From: Nageia nagi
Lineage: Eukaryota > Pinophyta
Direction of reading: 5' to 3'
NCBI GenBank assembly: GCA_050084985.1
Contig: JBITNC010000001.1
Coordinates: 124,062,001-124,126,000, forward strand
Length of the DNA stretch: 64,000 bases
The notes under the pieces were generated by a model. It made no database searches, was not told the origin of the DNA, and saw nothing but the letters and a program-made list of their open reading frames with translations. Below are positions 1 through 13,794 of this stretch, one piece after another. Position numbers and translations under genes: made by a program. Numbering within the stretch: the first letter of the stretch is position 1; each line of letters opens with the position of its first letter.

Positions 1-1539
1 ATTGTTAGTGGCATGGAAATATGCATATCAAATCTACAAATTTTAATGATATTTAATTGAAAGCAAGTAATAACATTTTTCATCACAAAGATCATGAAAT
101 CATATCTCCATATAGCATAATATTTTCTCTATAAGCAAAAACATTTTCAATTATTTGACTTTACATACTATGCATAAGCCATATCATGATATCCTTAACC
201 ATTTTGAAGTTTTAAAATCTTAATAGCATGGTTGATATTTGAAAGCATCCATAATTGTACTTTAATCATGTTGTTGATGGTATGAGAATGATAGAATTGC
301 ATTTTAGGAGAAAGAATCCATTCAATTTGCATTAAAAAATAACCATTTAGATATGCAATGTTCTATATACAACGCAATTATACCATATTTTTAAAGATAC
401 AATGGTCTTTAATTTTCATACTTAATTAGTAAAACATGCATTCTATTTGAAATAATAGTCATAAGAATAGCATATGCAATATTCACTTTTTAAATTGGAT
501 ATTCAAATAAGTTATAGTGGTCTTAATTTATCAACTATAATAAATTTTGTAATTAATATTATAAACATGATCATAACTAATTTTAAAATATTTTTGAGGA
601 TATACTTTACTTTTACTTACCTTCATACCCCAAGAACGAGCAATTTTGTAATTTATGTTTCTGAATTCTAATTTTTTGCCTTTTGTTTTTTAATATCTAA
701 TTTTTATCATGCCCCCAATTGAAATTGAAATTTCCCCCAACTGAGACTATATCAAATTTTTTTTATTTCTCTTATTTATTTATTTTTATGTTTATTATGA
801 AATGCTACTAATATGAAATGCAATGACTAGACATAAGACTACCCTATACATGAGGCATTTGATTAGCATGGTAAATTTAAGAACCTTGATGAAAGATAAA
901 GATAAGAAAAACATTTTATGAAAGAATATGACTTGATGAAATGATGAAGATGAAAATATGTAAAAAGAAAAAATAAGAAGCAATAGAACATGATTGAAAA
1001 GATCAAGATGTGAAGATAACATGATCAAAAACTAGATAAAATTTGTCATGATAATCAAATTCATGCAATGGATTGACTCATGATATGCAACCTACATGAA
1101 ATGCATGCTATATAATATGCAAAGTTTAGAAACCATAGTACACTAGAGGGTGATGAAACCTCATAATATTAACACATTTTACTAAGAAATTGGAATTTCT
1201 TTGCTTAGATTATCCTCTGCATTTTCCATACCTTGAATTGTTACTCTCTTAAGAAGATTAGTATATTCAAGTTGTACTTTTGTAATAAATTTGTTGAATT
1301 TTTGCAAAAACTTATTAAGGAGTGCAATATTAAATTGATACTTTTGAAAAGGCCAATCTTTTTGCATTTTATATTCTTTTAACTAAATCTTGACTAGATC
1401 TAACTAAAGTAAAATACTTCTTGTACTCTCTTGACTAGTTAGATTTATAGAGCAAGAACCATCATCTTAATTGCTATTTTCACACTACTACCAGCCTTCA
1501 AGAATTATAGCATGCTAATGATGGTGTGATTCCTCATCA
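1..1539. other. AT-rich DNA, no identified gene
   Basis: Very AT-rich sequence. The only readable stretch is a minus-strand 61-codon frame at 1182-1367, rich in Lys, Glu, Leu and Asn and able to form a coiled coil. It lies downstream of the gag-like gene on the same strand and could be a remnant of the same element, but nothing in it is diagnostic. Confidence 0.4.
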
Positions 1540-2562
1540 CATTTATTCTAAAACTTTTCAATTCTATCTATAATCTCTATATTGAAAGCATGCTGATGAA
1601 GCTCATATTTCCCTTATGTAATAAGATCCAAAATTGCAACCTTCAAATTATTACAAGAATTTGAAGAGTGATCCTTTCTTTGATAATAATTACAATAAGC
1701 ATAAAATTTTTCCATAGGAACATTATCATCTTGTTCTCTTGTTTCTAATGGCTACAATAAACCTTTTTTCATCAGATCTCTCATAATAAGATTTGATTGA
1801 TGTCCACTAAACAACTCAAATTTTGGGTCCTCTTGATCAAGTGGTGGGGAACAATTATGGTCATCATGTTTAGGTTTTTCTATAATGTAGGCATCCTATG
1901 TTTTCAATGTTTCCTGAGATGATACTCTTTGCCAACATTCCTTTGTTTTTTATTGTTGAGATGGAATTTGAATTTGAGGTTTAGGTTGTACTTTAGGTTG
2001 TGATTTTGGTTGAGGTGTTTGATTATGTTGTTGCTTTTGTATATATTTTTTCTTAAAATTTTTCATATAATATTATCTTGCATATGGGTCTTCTAATCAT
2101 GTATCTAATTCTTTCCTTAAAAATGCATGATATTTTTCTTTCAAATCAAGATCATTATAAATGTTTAACATTAAAGAAGGATTGGCTAACATAGTTATTT
2201 AATTTTCTTAATTTGATCTTGAGGTGTCAAATTTTTAAATACAATATCAACATTTCATAGTTATCTATAGCTTCAACGTTTAAATATACATCATAATCAA
2301 ATTCAACCATATAATTAGCATCACTATCATTATCAATACCATTATCATGCACTTTTTTTTTTATAATTGTTATATCATTTGGAATGTCATCATTTGCAGT
2401 AGTTAACCATGAATTTGGTAAACTCAATTCATCAAAAGATTTTTGATTGTTACTTTTTCCAACATCCATATCTTTTGTTATTTCTTATGTAGGATAACAT
2501 GCAAATAAATCACTTATCACATTTAAAAGTTCAAGTAAACCACTTCTAGATGTAATATCCAT
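1540..2562 (-). pseudogene. gag-like retroelement pseudogene with zinc-finger-like tail
   Basis: A minus-strand reading frame starts at an ATG at 2560-2562 and runs to about 1540, with one frameshift near 2170-2220. The first part is acidic (Asp/Asn-rich). The middle is Gln/Pro-rich with alternating PQ, PK and QP. The C-terminal part holds a Cys/His cluster, YCNYYQRKDHSSNSC, followed by a Leu/Ile-rich helix, as in the degenerate zinc finger that ends many plant Tat/Ogre-type Gag proteins. Internal stops fall mostly where Gln would be expected. Gag would form the particle and bind RNA. Calling it Gag rests on domain order and the Cys/His motif; no protease or RT follows it at lower coordinates. 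The product is certainly dead. Confidence 0.5.
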
Positions 2563-3240
2563 AATAAAGTGCAAGATCTAGAACTTTGTACAAATCTTTA
2601 AGAAAATGACAAAAGAAGCATATTTACACCATGCAAAACTAAAAACAAGTTGCTAGCATGTATATCTATGATATAGGATAAGTTTTATGAGGCTAAAACT
2701 TTCAAAATTCAAGAAAACAATCTTCAAAATTCAAATTTTTATACCACAAAATTTTATTTGAAAATCTCAAAAAATCTTGATAAAAATATATGCAATAAGC
2801 TCAAATTAATCTCAAACGGTTGCTTACTATGATGATCTATGATTTTGGCAAGTTTTGATCATGAAACAAGTCACCAAATAGTTACAAAATATTTTCAAAT
2901 TTTACGATAATTCACTATGATGTTTTATGAACAAAATATTTCTCAAAAGCAACCAAAATATGCAAATCTAAACCTAGAAAAAAAGAACTTTCCAATTATA
3001 TTTATCTATGGTTTAGAAAAATTTTCTAATGCTAGATCTCACAAAATTAAAGAAACTAACCTCCAAAATATGGGTTTTTCTATAGTGATGTTAAAATGTT
3101 AAATAATAAAATTTTCTAAATTTAAAGAAATTTAACTCAACCAAAAGGAAAATAGAACTAAGGGTTTCTAATGTAAGACTCCTAAAAAAAGTGATACCCT
3201 AAAATGAAAAATTCTAGGGTTTGTAGGATATGTTGGTGCT
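2563..3240 (-). other. Leader-like region upstream of the minus gag-like gene
   Basis: No coding potential. Read on the minus strand, 3170-3235 contains a CTAGAATTTTTCATTTTAGG segment also found, with small changes, on the plus strand near 6575-6600, upstream of the plus-strand gag-like gene. Similar text continues weakly beyond it. This suggests the two genes share an untranslated leader in inverted orientation. Confidence 0.35.
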
Positions 3241-6200
3241 CACAAAAATGTACACTCTAAATTATGTAAAATACAAATATAAATAATAAATAAAAATATT
3301 TACAATTTATAATTAAATATACAATAGACACTATATTAGATTGTAATATATATACATGAAAAGCATGCACCTAATATGAAGTGTGTGTACAATCCTCAAA
3401 ACTATATGGCAATCAATCTTTGGAGGATTGGGATCAGAATCATGGTGATTTCATAGATAATATTAATGCATATGAACTGATATCTTGATCATTAAATCCT
3501 ATAACCCTCAATATAAAATACGCACACCATTGATAGCCTAAGAGAAGCACACCGCTATTGGCATAGGAGAAGCACATCATTAACTACATGAAATGTGTCT
3601 AATTATCATGTGTGCTAAATATAAAAATTCTAAAGCTTAGAGTATAACAAATTCTCAAGATAGGTGGTATCCAAAGACACTGTTATAATTGATAACCACC
3701 TATCATAGTTCTTATCATATCAAAGAGTTTCAATATCTGGAGATCAACCTATTCCACCTTTTTATATAGCCTTCAAAATATATAGAAAAAAATGAAGATA
3801 AACCTCTTGAAATAATATAATCATTGTTATATTCAAATACTTTAAAATAAGATCCATGGTATATGATATAGCATTTAATATAACATATAGTATTGGATTA
3901 TAATATTCTTTTATCTTGACATATGTAATATTGCATTAAATTTTTTAAGAATTCTAAATATAATTTATTAAATAAATAACAAATTATATTTAGGTATCTA
4001 CACCATGAATGAGATGATACCCACAACAATAAAGTGTAGATTTAAATCTATCATGCATCCATGAAGAATTCTTCATAGTAAACATCAAACTTATCATATA
4101 CTTCTTCATAGTAAATAATATATGATAATCACACTTAAGCATTACCTTTGATTAGTAAACATAAAACTTACCCTAATGCAATACAATTAGAGATTTATTC
4201 ATGCTTAAATAATATTTGAGAAATACCCAAGATGTATAATCATTAACTCATACTTTTACCATGTAATGTAGTAGTGAAAAACATTATGCCTAGAGATATT
4301 TTGGCCATTTTACATAATGCATGATTGTCCTTTGAAAATATGCAATGGAACAAAAAAATCATAATAAAAAAAGCATTCACGAGTCTAGATACTCTATTCA
4401 TCAATATATAATACAAACATGGGTGTTTAAATCAAAGTAAATGCCAATAGATTAAGAAATATACTCAACATATCCTTGAAGTATTTCCTTTCTTAAAACC
4501 ATCTTACCACTTCACATATCAAGATTTACTTAGTCATACATGAAGGATAATATCTATCTTCCAAGACATGAATGGATTCTCTTTTTTGATGCACCCACTC
4601 CTAAGACAAGGTAAAATAACCCTTGCATAACCTTCATAATCTACAATTCTCTAATCTTCCCCTATAAAGGAAATGATATTATTCTCTTAGCAAGAAATCA
4701 TCATTTAGGAAGCATTACATACCTAATGAGATCAACCACTAGCCTCTTATCTTGGCTCATGGTAACCTCCTCCTTCTCCTATACTCATCTTACCAAATCT
4801 CTTCACCTATAAGGAAACATACTCCAATCTACTCATTGGATTATCTTGGTGGTGTTCTCTACAAATATCCAATCATGCATGGTAAATTTTCTTGAAGATA
4901 ATGCCAAGATCATTCCCCTAAGCCAAATAGAATTTGCCTTATTGAGGGAAGAGCAAGATTTTTCCCTAAATCTTCCAAAAATTTAAATAATTATTTTCAA
5001 CTATCCCTCCAATGGCATGCCTATTAATTGAAAAACAAAATCATGCTAAATGCTTAAAAATTTCTAAGTTTTCTTATTTGTTTAGACATGTGACATGTCA
5101 TACTTGCCTTAAAATAAAAACAAAAAATCCTTTTTAAAAAAAACTAGTTATTTTCCCAATATATTTTTAACCAAAATATAGGCTTTATTAAAAAACAAAT
5201 CATGGTATATGTATTTTAAATAAATATATAAAATATACATAATAACTAATTTACAAATCTAATGATATTAGATGTTTATTTTTGGAATATCTATTTAATT
5301 TTTATTATTTTATTAAATGCCTCAATTTTATTCTATCCCCATGGATTTTATGCATATTTTCTAAGACATAATCACTTTTCTAATTGCATAACTTAGAATT
5401 AAATTTATAGGAGATAAAAAAATAATATTTTATGAGATATCATTTTTCTCACTAATGCATACTTAATAAAAATAATAAGTTTACTATTAGAACCTTGGCT
5501 CTTAATCCCAACCAAGGGTAATCATGTAACTATCAGCAAACTTAAAATATCAATTTTGGTCTTAGTCATTCTCCTAAATTTAAAAATACTTAAATAATAC
5601 TAGCTATTAATTTCTTTTTATCAAAATGCCAAGCAATAAGATTGAAGTATATCCTTTTCATTACCATAGTTGAGTTTAGCTCCTTTTCAATCTACATAAT
5701 AAAACTTTAATCTTGTTTCAACATTAATAATCAAGGTTTTTACACATAATTTGGAAACCTTTTTGGGCCAAACTATTTGCCACACAACCCTTTCTATGTT
5801 ATATTTTGAATATCACTTATGATCTACCTAAGATACTTCTTATGTATAATTCCCTTATTTTGTAGGTAAGATCATCAACATCAATGCTAGCATTCGAAGG
5901 TGCATTTAGGTATATTCATAAACCTATAGATTATGATTTATATGTATAAGAATGCTATCAATATTTCATCTTGATAGGATTCTGCATATCTCTCATAAAC
6001 TTATCGATGTTTTCCAATATCATCTATCAAGATTGGAATATTTTATATGTAAGTGCTATCTACCACTACTTCATGATTTACATCAAGGATTGGTTCATTG
6101 ATCATTGGATTGATAATTAGTTCATTAAAACCACATAGGATTACCAACACCAATAATAGGTCACATTACTTTTTTGTGCCAACACTACTGAGATAGATAC

Positions 6201-6530
6201 TTTAGAAGGTTGCATCCATATTCATGGTTATTTTTGCATATTGAATCATGTATGAATAAATACTTATTGATATCCCAACTAAGTGCATAGATATTTATCA
6301 TTCCTCTCCCATGGGATTTTCAAGTTATATGATTTAGTCTTGCTATTTCTATCTTGTTCATTATCATTTCATTACCACTTTCTTTTCATTAGTTACTAGT
6401 TAATCATAGGTAATTAAGTTACTTTTTTATTAATTAACAAATATATATTTGCATCATTGTTTACCACAATTTAGGTTTATATTTTATTACATATAAATTA
6501 TTGAACCAAATTCTTTTATTTTTCAAATCT
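3241..6530. other. Non-coding AT-rich spacer between two divergent gag-like genes
   Basis: No frame longer than about 60 codons, no recognisable motif, and no LTR pair that I could match by eye. It would be the place for the LTRs of the two flanking elements if they are head-to-head, but I could not define LTR ends here. Confidence 0.4.
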
Positions 6531-6539
6531 TCAAGTTAG

Positions 6540-7089
6540 GGTTTGAAAAAATTATTTCAAAACAAAATCTAGAATTTTCATTTTAGGGAATCTAGTATTC
6601 TAAGGATTTAAGAAAAAAAAACTTAGGTACTAATATCTCTTTGGATTTGATAATTTTTCATAACATTATTAAATTTTATTACTTAGATTTTATTGAAAAA
6701 TTTAGTTTGTATTTTGTAACAAAATATTTTTGCATAAAACCCTAGATTTTGAGCTTAAATTTTAAATATTTTATGGATGCTTTTTCCTTGGAACCTTACC
6801 AAAACCTTAAGTATTCATTGCAATAATATTTTAGAAGGTAAATTAGGATTGTTTCATGCATTATCTTGAAGTTTTTAATTGAAGAACAACAATATTTTAC
6901 ATAAAACCATATAATTTCAATGTCAATTTCTCAAAATTCATGATATCTAGCATCATAAAATTAAAGCTTTTCTCATATGTTCATAGGAAAGATATATTTT
7001 TCATCTATCATGACTTGTATACCCATTCCTAGGGCCCTCATGTCTAAATGGATTAGATATGGAATTAATGTTAAGGAATTTATGATGTT
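6540..7089 (+). other. Leader-like region upstream of the plus gag-like gene
   Basis: Non-coding and AT-rich. A segment at about 6575-6600 matches the inverted leader of the 1540-2562 gene (see 2563-3240). The following 40-50 bases also align loosely. Confidence 0.35.
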
Positions 7090-8260
7090 TAGAATGTTAC
7101 ATACTTTGGAAAAATGTTACATACTTTGGAAAAAGATTTATCTTCTCTAGAAGCATTTTTTACCTTCATGGTCAAAATAAAAATTTTGTTACTATCAATG
7201 ATGTTGAATAAATTGCTAAATATGATGATGATGATGATAATATCAAATATGATTCCAATGATTCTCATGATAATGATTCCAATGATGATATCGTTTCTAA
7301 TAGTTATAATGATAATGATTCAAATGATGATATTGATTATAATAGTTGCAATGATTATGATTCTTGTGACAATAACCATATCAATATGATTATATGTGGT
7401 GATCAAGAACCTAGTGATGATGAAACTAATAATGACACTAGTGATGAAGCTTAGGATTATATTTCCTATCATAATATTAAAAAAATTGTTGTGTCCATAC
7501 ATATTTATCCTAAGGATATTGATATATTTGATTTATTTCATAATCAATATACAAAAATACTTAAATGTATTATACAATTCCTATTTAAAGAAATATACTT
7601 TGAAAGATTCATCATATATATTGGTCATAACCATGGTATACATAAGTCATCTTTAATAGATAAAATGTTATATGCTTTGGTAAAAGACCAACATCCTTTA
7701 GAATTTGAAGATGATATTATTGATACCAATGATAGTGATATAAATGATGAAAATACCAATAATAATTAGGATAGTTAAATTAATACCTCTATGAGGGATA
7801 AGGAAACAAATAAATCATTTTATAAAAATCCCTATCAACCCTATCAAGATGTTCAAAATATGCCTATCAAGGGAATTGATAAAATTACAATAGAGAAAAG
7901 AATATGATGAGAATAAAAAAGAAACCTCATTGCTACAAAGACATAAATTATTGCTTATATCATCAAGTTAAAGGTCGTTAAACTAATGGATACATTAACA
8001 TGAAGAAAAAATTGCAAAAAATATTACAAAATAAAATAATATGTCTTGAGGAAGGAGACCTAGTATACGAAGAACAATCTGATTTAGATGTATATCTTGA
8101 ACAATAAGTAGGACTTGAACATGATACATCACCTAATAAAATTGAAGATGATCATCATGATGAATTGATGGATTAACTAATCAAAAGTATGAAATATCCA
8201 ATAGAAGTTATATACCTAAGAATCACAATATACCTAAGAAGGACAACTATGGAATATCCT
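7090..8260 (+). pseudogene. Acidic gag-like retroelement pseudogene
   Basis: A plus-strand frame readable from about 7216 to 7770 begins with a very acidic tract of Asp, Asn and Ser encoded by GATGAT/AATGAT repeats (7216-7400). It continues through a hydrophobic/aromatic segment (IHIYPKDIDIFDLFHN, about 7497-7545). After a frameshift near 7905 the reading continues to about 8180, with a Cys/His-like cluster (NYCLYHQVKGR, about 7948-7980), a Lys/Leu helix and an acidic stretch. The order of acidic part, body and Cys/His tail resembles the minus-strand gene at 1540-2562. A 20-bp tandem duplication (7094-7134) precedes it. Several in-frame TAG and TAA codons kill it. Gag is an inference; no pol domains follow. 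Confidence 0.42.
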
Positions 8261-11059
8261 TTATAATATTATTAAGAAACATATTCAAGTACCTCAAGAG
8301 ATTACATATATCACAACATATATAATAAAATCATATGATAAAGTAAAATTTGATTTATCATATATTTTTTATTCTTTGCATATCATATAGCATAGGTATG
8401 CATTTCATATCAGATAGGTATACATTTCATGTAGCATAAGAATTTATTCATATTATAACATCTTCCATCCCTTTTATTGGCTGGAGGCCTATTTAACCTT
8501 CACCTTATGATCATCCTATTCATTTGTTAGAGTAATAATTAACCTTCACCTTTTCATGTATTGTTGGTCACATCTATCAGCTGATCCAAATCTATCTAAG
8601 TTATCCAAATGTATCCAAAACTATCTAAGTTTATCCAAAAGTGACCAAAGTTCTCCAAGGTTATCAAATGTTGGTAAAGGAATAAAAAACATTATCTCAT
8701 TACCAAAAATTATAATATCAATTTATATATTTGGAAAGATTTCAAAATTTTTTACAATTTCATAAAATAGTCTCAAAATTTCTCACAATTTAAAAGATAA
8801 GATCATTTTAAGTTTCAAATTTTGAAAAGCGATAAAAGTTAATAGATCAAGTCTATTTTAGATCCTATATCAATCATTATTGCCCCAAAAGTGATCACAT
8901 ATATTATTTAAGTTTAATTTATTAGTTTATTCTTTTCAAAAAAATAGAATCTGACTAATCTGATATTTTATAAAAACATTATGCTTCTAGGAAATTGGCA
9001 ATTTTATAAATAATAGATTTGCAAGAATTAGATGATCATGAACCAATAGAATCAAATTCATAAAAAGAGAAAATCAAATGATCACATATTAATGTAACTA
9101 TGATATTAGGTACATACATATATTTTGATAATTATTTCTTATAGTTAAATACTATTTTAAGTTATTTCAAGGATATATGTAAAATTGCCCAAAGTTGCTA
9201 ATAAATTGCAAGAATTTTCAAAGTGCAATTTTTTTATCCCTTTACCAATATCAGTGAGAATCGAGTATGAGTACATATTTATAATATATCTATCATGATT
9301 TATAATGTTTTTATATCCAATTACTTATGATAAACTTATAAGGTTCTCATGAAATTGGGATATGAGTTCCCAACTTGGGGGAAACAAGGTTGCTCATATG
9401 AATAAGATTTTGAGTTTAATTGGGTTTCAAATTCAATTTTGTGGCCTTATATCAATTTTGTAGTTCATAAAGTTCATTTGAATTAAATTATAAATTGGAA
9501 TAAATATTTCTATCAAAATACCTATTTTCCCTAGTATTTGTGCTTCTAGTAGTGCCAAATTTGATATTCAAGGTTACAAATAAATGTTTTTAGGAATTTA
9601 GAACTAGATTAGATCATGTGATTAGTTGAGTAAGTTCATAAGGTTAAATTTAGAGGTTCATTAACATTGATGATATGGGTATATGATCATATCTTATAAC
9701 CAAGCCACCAATAACTCAAAAGGTTGAAGCACTTAACTTCCTATCTCCTAATTTATGATTTTACCTATGCAAAATAATGTGTTTTATATGGTCTATATGG
9801 ACACATGATTTCATATGTTCACATGCTCTTATGGTTCAAAATATTATTTATGTTAACAAGGTCATAAATGACTAAATTTCTAAAGTTCATAATTTCTTTA
9901 AACTAATAATCTTTTCAAAGTGCAAAGCTCATTTATGTTCATAATGTTCACAAGTTCAAAGATTTTCTATGTTCATATGTTCATTAGATTCACAAAATAT
10001 TCATATGATTTCAAACATTTTCTTATATTCATATGATCATAATATTCATAATAAAAAATTCATATCAAAAGATCAATATGCACTAGGATTAGCATTATTG
10101 GTAGTGCTAGTACTTGTAATTTCATAGACATAATAGAATATATTTAGGATTCTCAAGCTTAGTCATAGTGAAAGTTCAAATTTTTAGATCCTACAATCAA
10201 AGGATATATGAATATCATATGAATGTTCTAAATTTTCAAATGTGACTTAGCTCTAGCTCTAGGGGTAACATCATGAAAATAATAAAGAAATATTTACCTC
10301 AAAAATTCCCAACAAAGGTTCCTAAGAAGAATTACAAGGAAAAACACACAAGATAGATTATATTGAAAGATTACCAAGATAAACCCCAAGAAAGGATCAA
10401 ATTTCATGATCAAATATCTAGAGGCTATAGGCATATCATAAAAAAATATTCAAAGTTCCACATGTTACTCAATGCTAGCACTAGGTATAAATTAAGGTAA
10501 ATACAATATTTCTAAAGAAAAATAGTTGGGAACATGCACTTAGGAATCACAAAAGGAAATTTTTGCATCTTATCTCTTTATTTTCTAGTATAATATGATG
10601 ATTTTATATTATTTCTAAATTTATCATATGCACATGATGTTCAATGCTTATTTTTCCAAATTATTTCCTAAGTAGAATGCCAACTTATATCGTGCAATAT
10701 TTCTTCCTTTTTTATATTTATATAAATGACAAATATATGGATGATCAAAGCTTGCAAATCCTAAGGATAGAGTTTGTTTCATTTATGATACTTATACATA
10801 TAAAAAATAAATGGATGATGAAATATATAAAAGACACTTATGCTCAAATGACTCATAACTATTTGAATGCTCTTTATCTTATTCCTTTGTTAGTTGGGGT
10901 TGTGATTTTAACCATCACTCTATTATTCCTTTTTCATGCATATTGACATTATGTAGGCTAAATGGTACCTATAATGACATAGTTTATTGTGATGAATTTT
11001 TATTGCATCCTAGGTAAAGGATACTTGCAATGATAGTTCATTCAAATAAAATTACAAAT
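8261..11059. other. AT-rich non-coding region with short simple repeats
   Basis: Nothing codes convincingly. At 8583-8650 a TATCCAAA motif recurs with small changes, and at 9800-10080 a TTCATATG-like motif recurs many times. A 100-codon plus frame at 10644-10946 is hydrophobic and low in complexity, and is probably chance. Confidence 0.4.
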
Positions 11060-11665
11060 GCTTTACCAACACCTTTGTTGGTTTGGTTATTAACCATCAC
11101 TTATGATCACCTTTGTTACTTGGATTATTAACCATCACTTATGATGATATTTATTGGTTAGATTATTAACCATAAATATATTTTCTTTATTATAGCCTTT
11201 ATTTTTTAGGTCAACATATGATCAACACTTTTAGTTGGGTTATTAACCATCACTATGATTAGTTTGTGATCACCTTTGTTAGTTTTGTTATTAATCATCA
11301 CTATGATTGCTTTAATATAATATTTTTTGTGAGGTTAGTAACCATAATTTATGATCACTTTTTTTGTTTGGGTATTAACCATCACTATATTTTCTATTTA
11401 ATCACCTTTTCTAGTTGGGTTATTAACCATCACTTTGTTTTCTTTATGATAACATTTTTTGGTTAGGTTATTAACCATCACTATGTTTTTCTTTATGATT
11501 TCATTTTTTGGTTGGGTTATTAACCATCACTTATGATCACCTTTATTTTTTGGGTTATTAAACACCAATTATGATTACCTTTATTCATTGGGTTATTCAT
11601 TATCACTATGATTATTTTTATGGTCACCATCTTTGGTTGGCTTATTAACTATCACTATGAATATT
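11060..11665. repeat. Minisatellite, 46-48 bp unit, about 13 copies
   Basis: The core GGGTTATTAACCATCAC recurs at about 11085, 11127, 11161, 11240, 11286, 11333, 11371, 11417, 11465, 11513, 11561, 11590 and 11640. It is followed each time by a variable TATGAT...CACCTTT spacer. The core is nearly palindromic around TTAA. Units differ by point changes and small indels, so the array is old. Confidence 0.85.
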
Positions 11666-12869
11666 TTTTTGACTAATATCCTATAATTTATTTCATTAAT
11701 GAATCTTTATCAATGCCATATCTATGGAAAGTGAAAATCATAAGATATTATATTGATTTCATTATTATTTTACATTCTTATTATACAACATGAAATACAT
11801 AATTCTTATATGTACTTTGGAGAGCATTTATAATTTTTCATTGGTTCTTTGTAATTGATTCTAGTTGCCCATTCCAACAACAACAAATACAAAGTGGGGG
11901 CAAAATACATCATCGATAAATTTTTGAATTTATGAATATCCTAAGAACAATAAAGGAAGTTTATTTTTCTTCTCTTTACTTTGCAAGAATTAATTTCAAT
12001 TTATTTCATTAAAACTTGGAAAGGGGGAATGTGTTGATGCTTAGTTTGGCATGCCTTTAGGGCCAAACTATTGTTTGAAATTAAAATCCCATTTTAGTAT
12101 TATTTTCATGTAAATCACCTATGCAAAAAGGTATATAAATGATGTATTAAGTAATTAACTAATATAAATTAATATTATATTATTATTTTATTCAATTATG
12201 TTTATATATATATATATATAGGAGAACTATGGATGGTTGTAGCCAAAGAAACTAGGCAAACCACTATATATCTTGTGTTATGTAGTTTGGATTCTTGTGC
12301 TTTACTTATAAATTTTTAAATTTAATCTCAATATGCTCATATTACTATTTAATTCATAATTACTAATTATTTGGGTATTTTGAGTTAATATTAATTTGAT
12401 TCTATTTTCATAATTACAAAAGAATAGAAAGTTATTTAAAAAAAAACCTATTCTTTCAAGTTATGGATAAGTTTGATTGAAAATTAATTGAAATAAAAAA
12501 ATATGTTCCAATTATAAAAATAAAAAGCATTTTTGATATTTACACTATCATCTATAATAGGTTTTAATTTTGTAAAAAAAAATTATAAAGAAAGATTATC
12601 ACATACATACTAAAAATTAGTTCTCTCTATTTCCATTGATATGAACTTTCATAGGCATGTAGAAGGTTAACGAATTGCTCACCATGCCTTTGCCAAGCAA
12701 AACTCTAATGCAAACTCTAAGAGAAGAGAATTTAAAATTCATAATGGGATCCTGATAGGAACAAGATCCTATTTTTTAATAGGATCTCCTTATTTAAATT
12801 AGAACAGCTCTATGTGAAAAAGTAAAAATATATCAATTTATGTGGATTTGTAGTTCTATAAAATGGTAT
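11666..12869. other. Non-coding region with a TA microsatellite and a hairpin
   Basis: No gene. A pure TA run lies at 12203-12220. A perfect inverted repeat (GATCCTATT, 4-base loop, AATAGGATC) lies at 12765-12786. Neither has an evident function. Confidence 0.5.
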
Positions 12870-13090
12870 CTAGTTTTATGAAAAATGGAATCCCATTTTA
12901 GTTAGGTTCCTGAACCCTATCAAAATCCTGATTTTAAAAAATTAAGAGACTATTTAAGTTTTGGCTCAAGATCTCAAACAAAATGGTATCCTAATTTTTA
13001 TAACACAAGATCTAGTTATGTTTGAAATGTTTGTAATTATATCCACGTACACTTTTAGCGGACTCAATGTATTACATGCACCCTAATATA
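12870..13090. repeat. Direct repeat A, copy 1
   Basis: Shares ordered blocks with 13590-13775: GTTAGGTTCCTGAACC, CAAAACAAAATGG, an AATTTTTATAA block, then a GGACTCAA...CATGCACCC end. The two copies are about 700 bp apart and clearly diverged. They could be remnants of a short element or of LTRs; no coding sequence lies between them. Confidence 0.6.
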
Positions 13091-13589
13091 AATAATCTAA
13101 TTGATGTTCATCATTGGTCTTTTAAAATATAATATAGTCTAGTGCATTTATGACAATACCAATTTGAATATTATGTTCTTGTTTGGTCCAATTAGGTTTC
13201 ATTTTATATTATTTAGTAATGAATTTAGAAATTTGTTCTTTTAAACTATTATATTCTCAAATTCAATTATAATTTGCTTATCTTTATATTTTTGAATAAT
13301 CTTAGGTAGCATACATGTACCAACTAACTCAAGTGGTGTTAATGGAGGTTTGAACATATCTTTGTAGCCTATGATCATTTTCTTACATATTTTCTATTGG
13401 AGATTATTAGGAGATATAGATTTCATAAAATTCACACCATTATCATAGGTCAACATGATATCAACACTAGGAATTTTTTATACAAACAACATTTATCTAA
13501 TAGAACCTATATTATTATAAATAAGAAATTTACAATATGTGAATTTCAAAGCTTCATGTTGATATCTATCATTTCATGATTTTGCAAAT

Positions 13590-13775
13590 TGGGTTCCTAT
13601 TTTTGTTAGGTTCTTGAACCATATATTGATATCCCTTTTTCATTTTTGTTCAAGAACCCAAAACAAAATGGGATCTCAATTTTTATAATAGGGATCATGT
13701 TCTATTTGAGTTCTTTTAAATTCTACCCATATCCATGTTGAGTGGACCCAACTTCTTGCATGCACCCAATTAGGT
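13590..13775. repeat. Direct repeat A, copy 2
   Basis: Second copy of the repeat at 12870-13090, in the same orientation, with matching blocks in the same order and scattered substitutions and indels. Confidence 0.6.
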
Positions 13776-13794
13776 AGTAGAAATATAACCAAAG

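Noticed and set aside
7114-7389. Met/Ile-rich 91-residue ORF
   Set aside because: It is the GATGAT repeat read out of frame; the acidic Asp/Asn frame continues through the rest of the gene.
10644-10946. 100-residue hydrophobic plus-strand ORF
   Set aside because: Composition is what AT-rich DNA gives by chance, with no motif and no neighbour.
13397-13579. Small plus-strand ORF between repeats A
   Set aside because: 60 codons, AT-driven composition, no motif.
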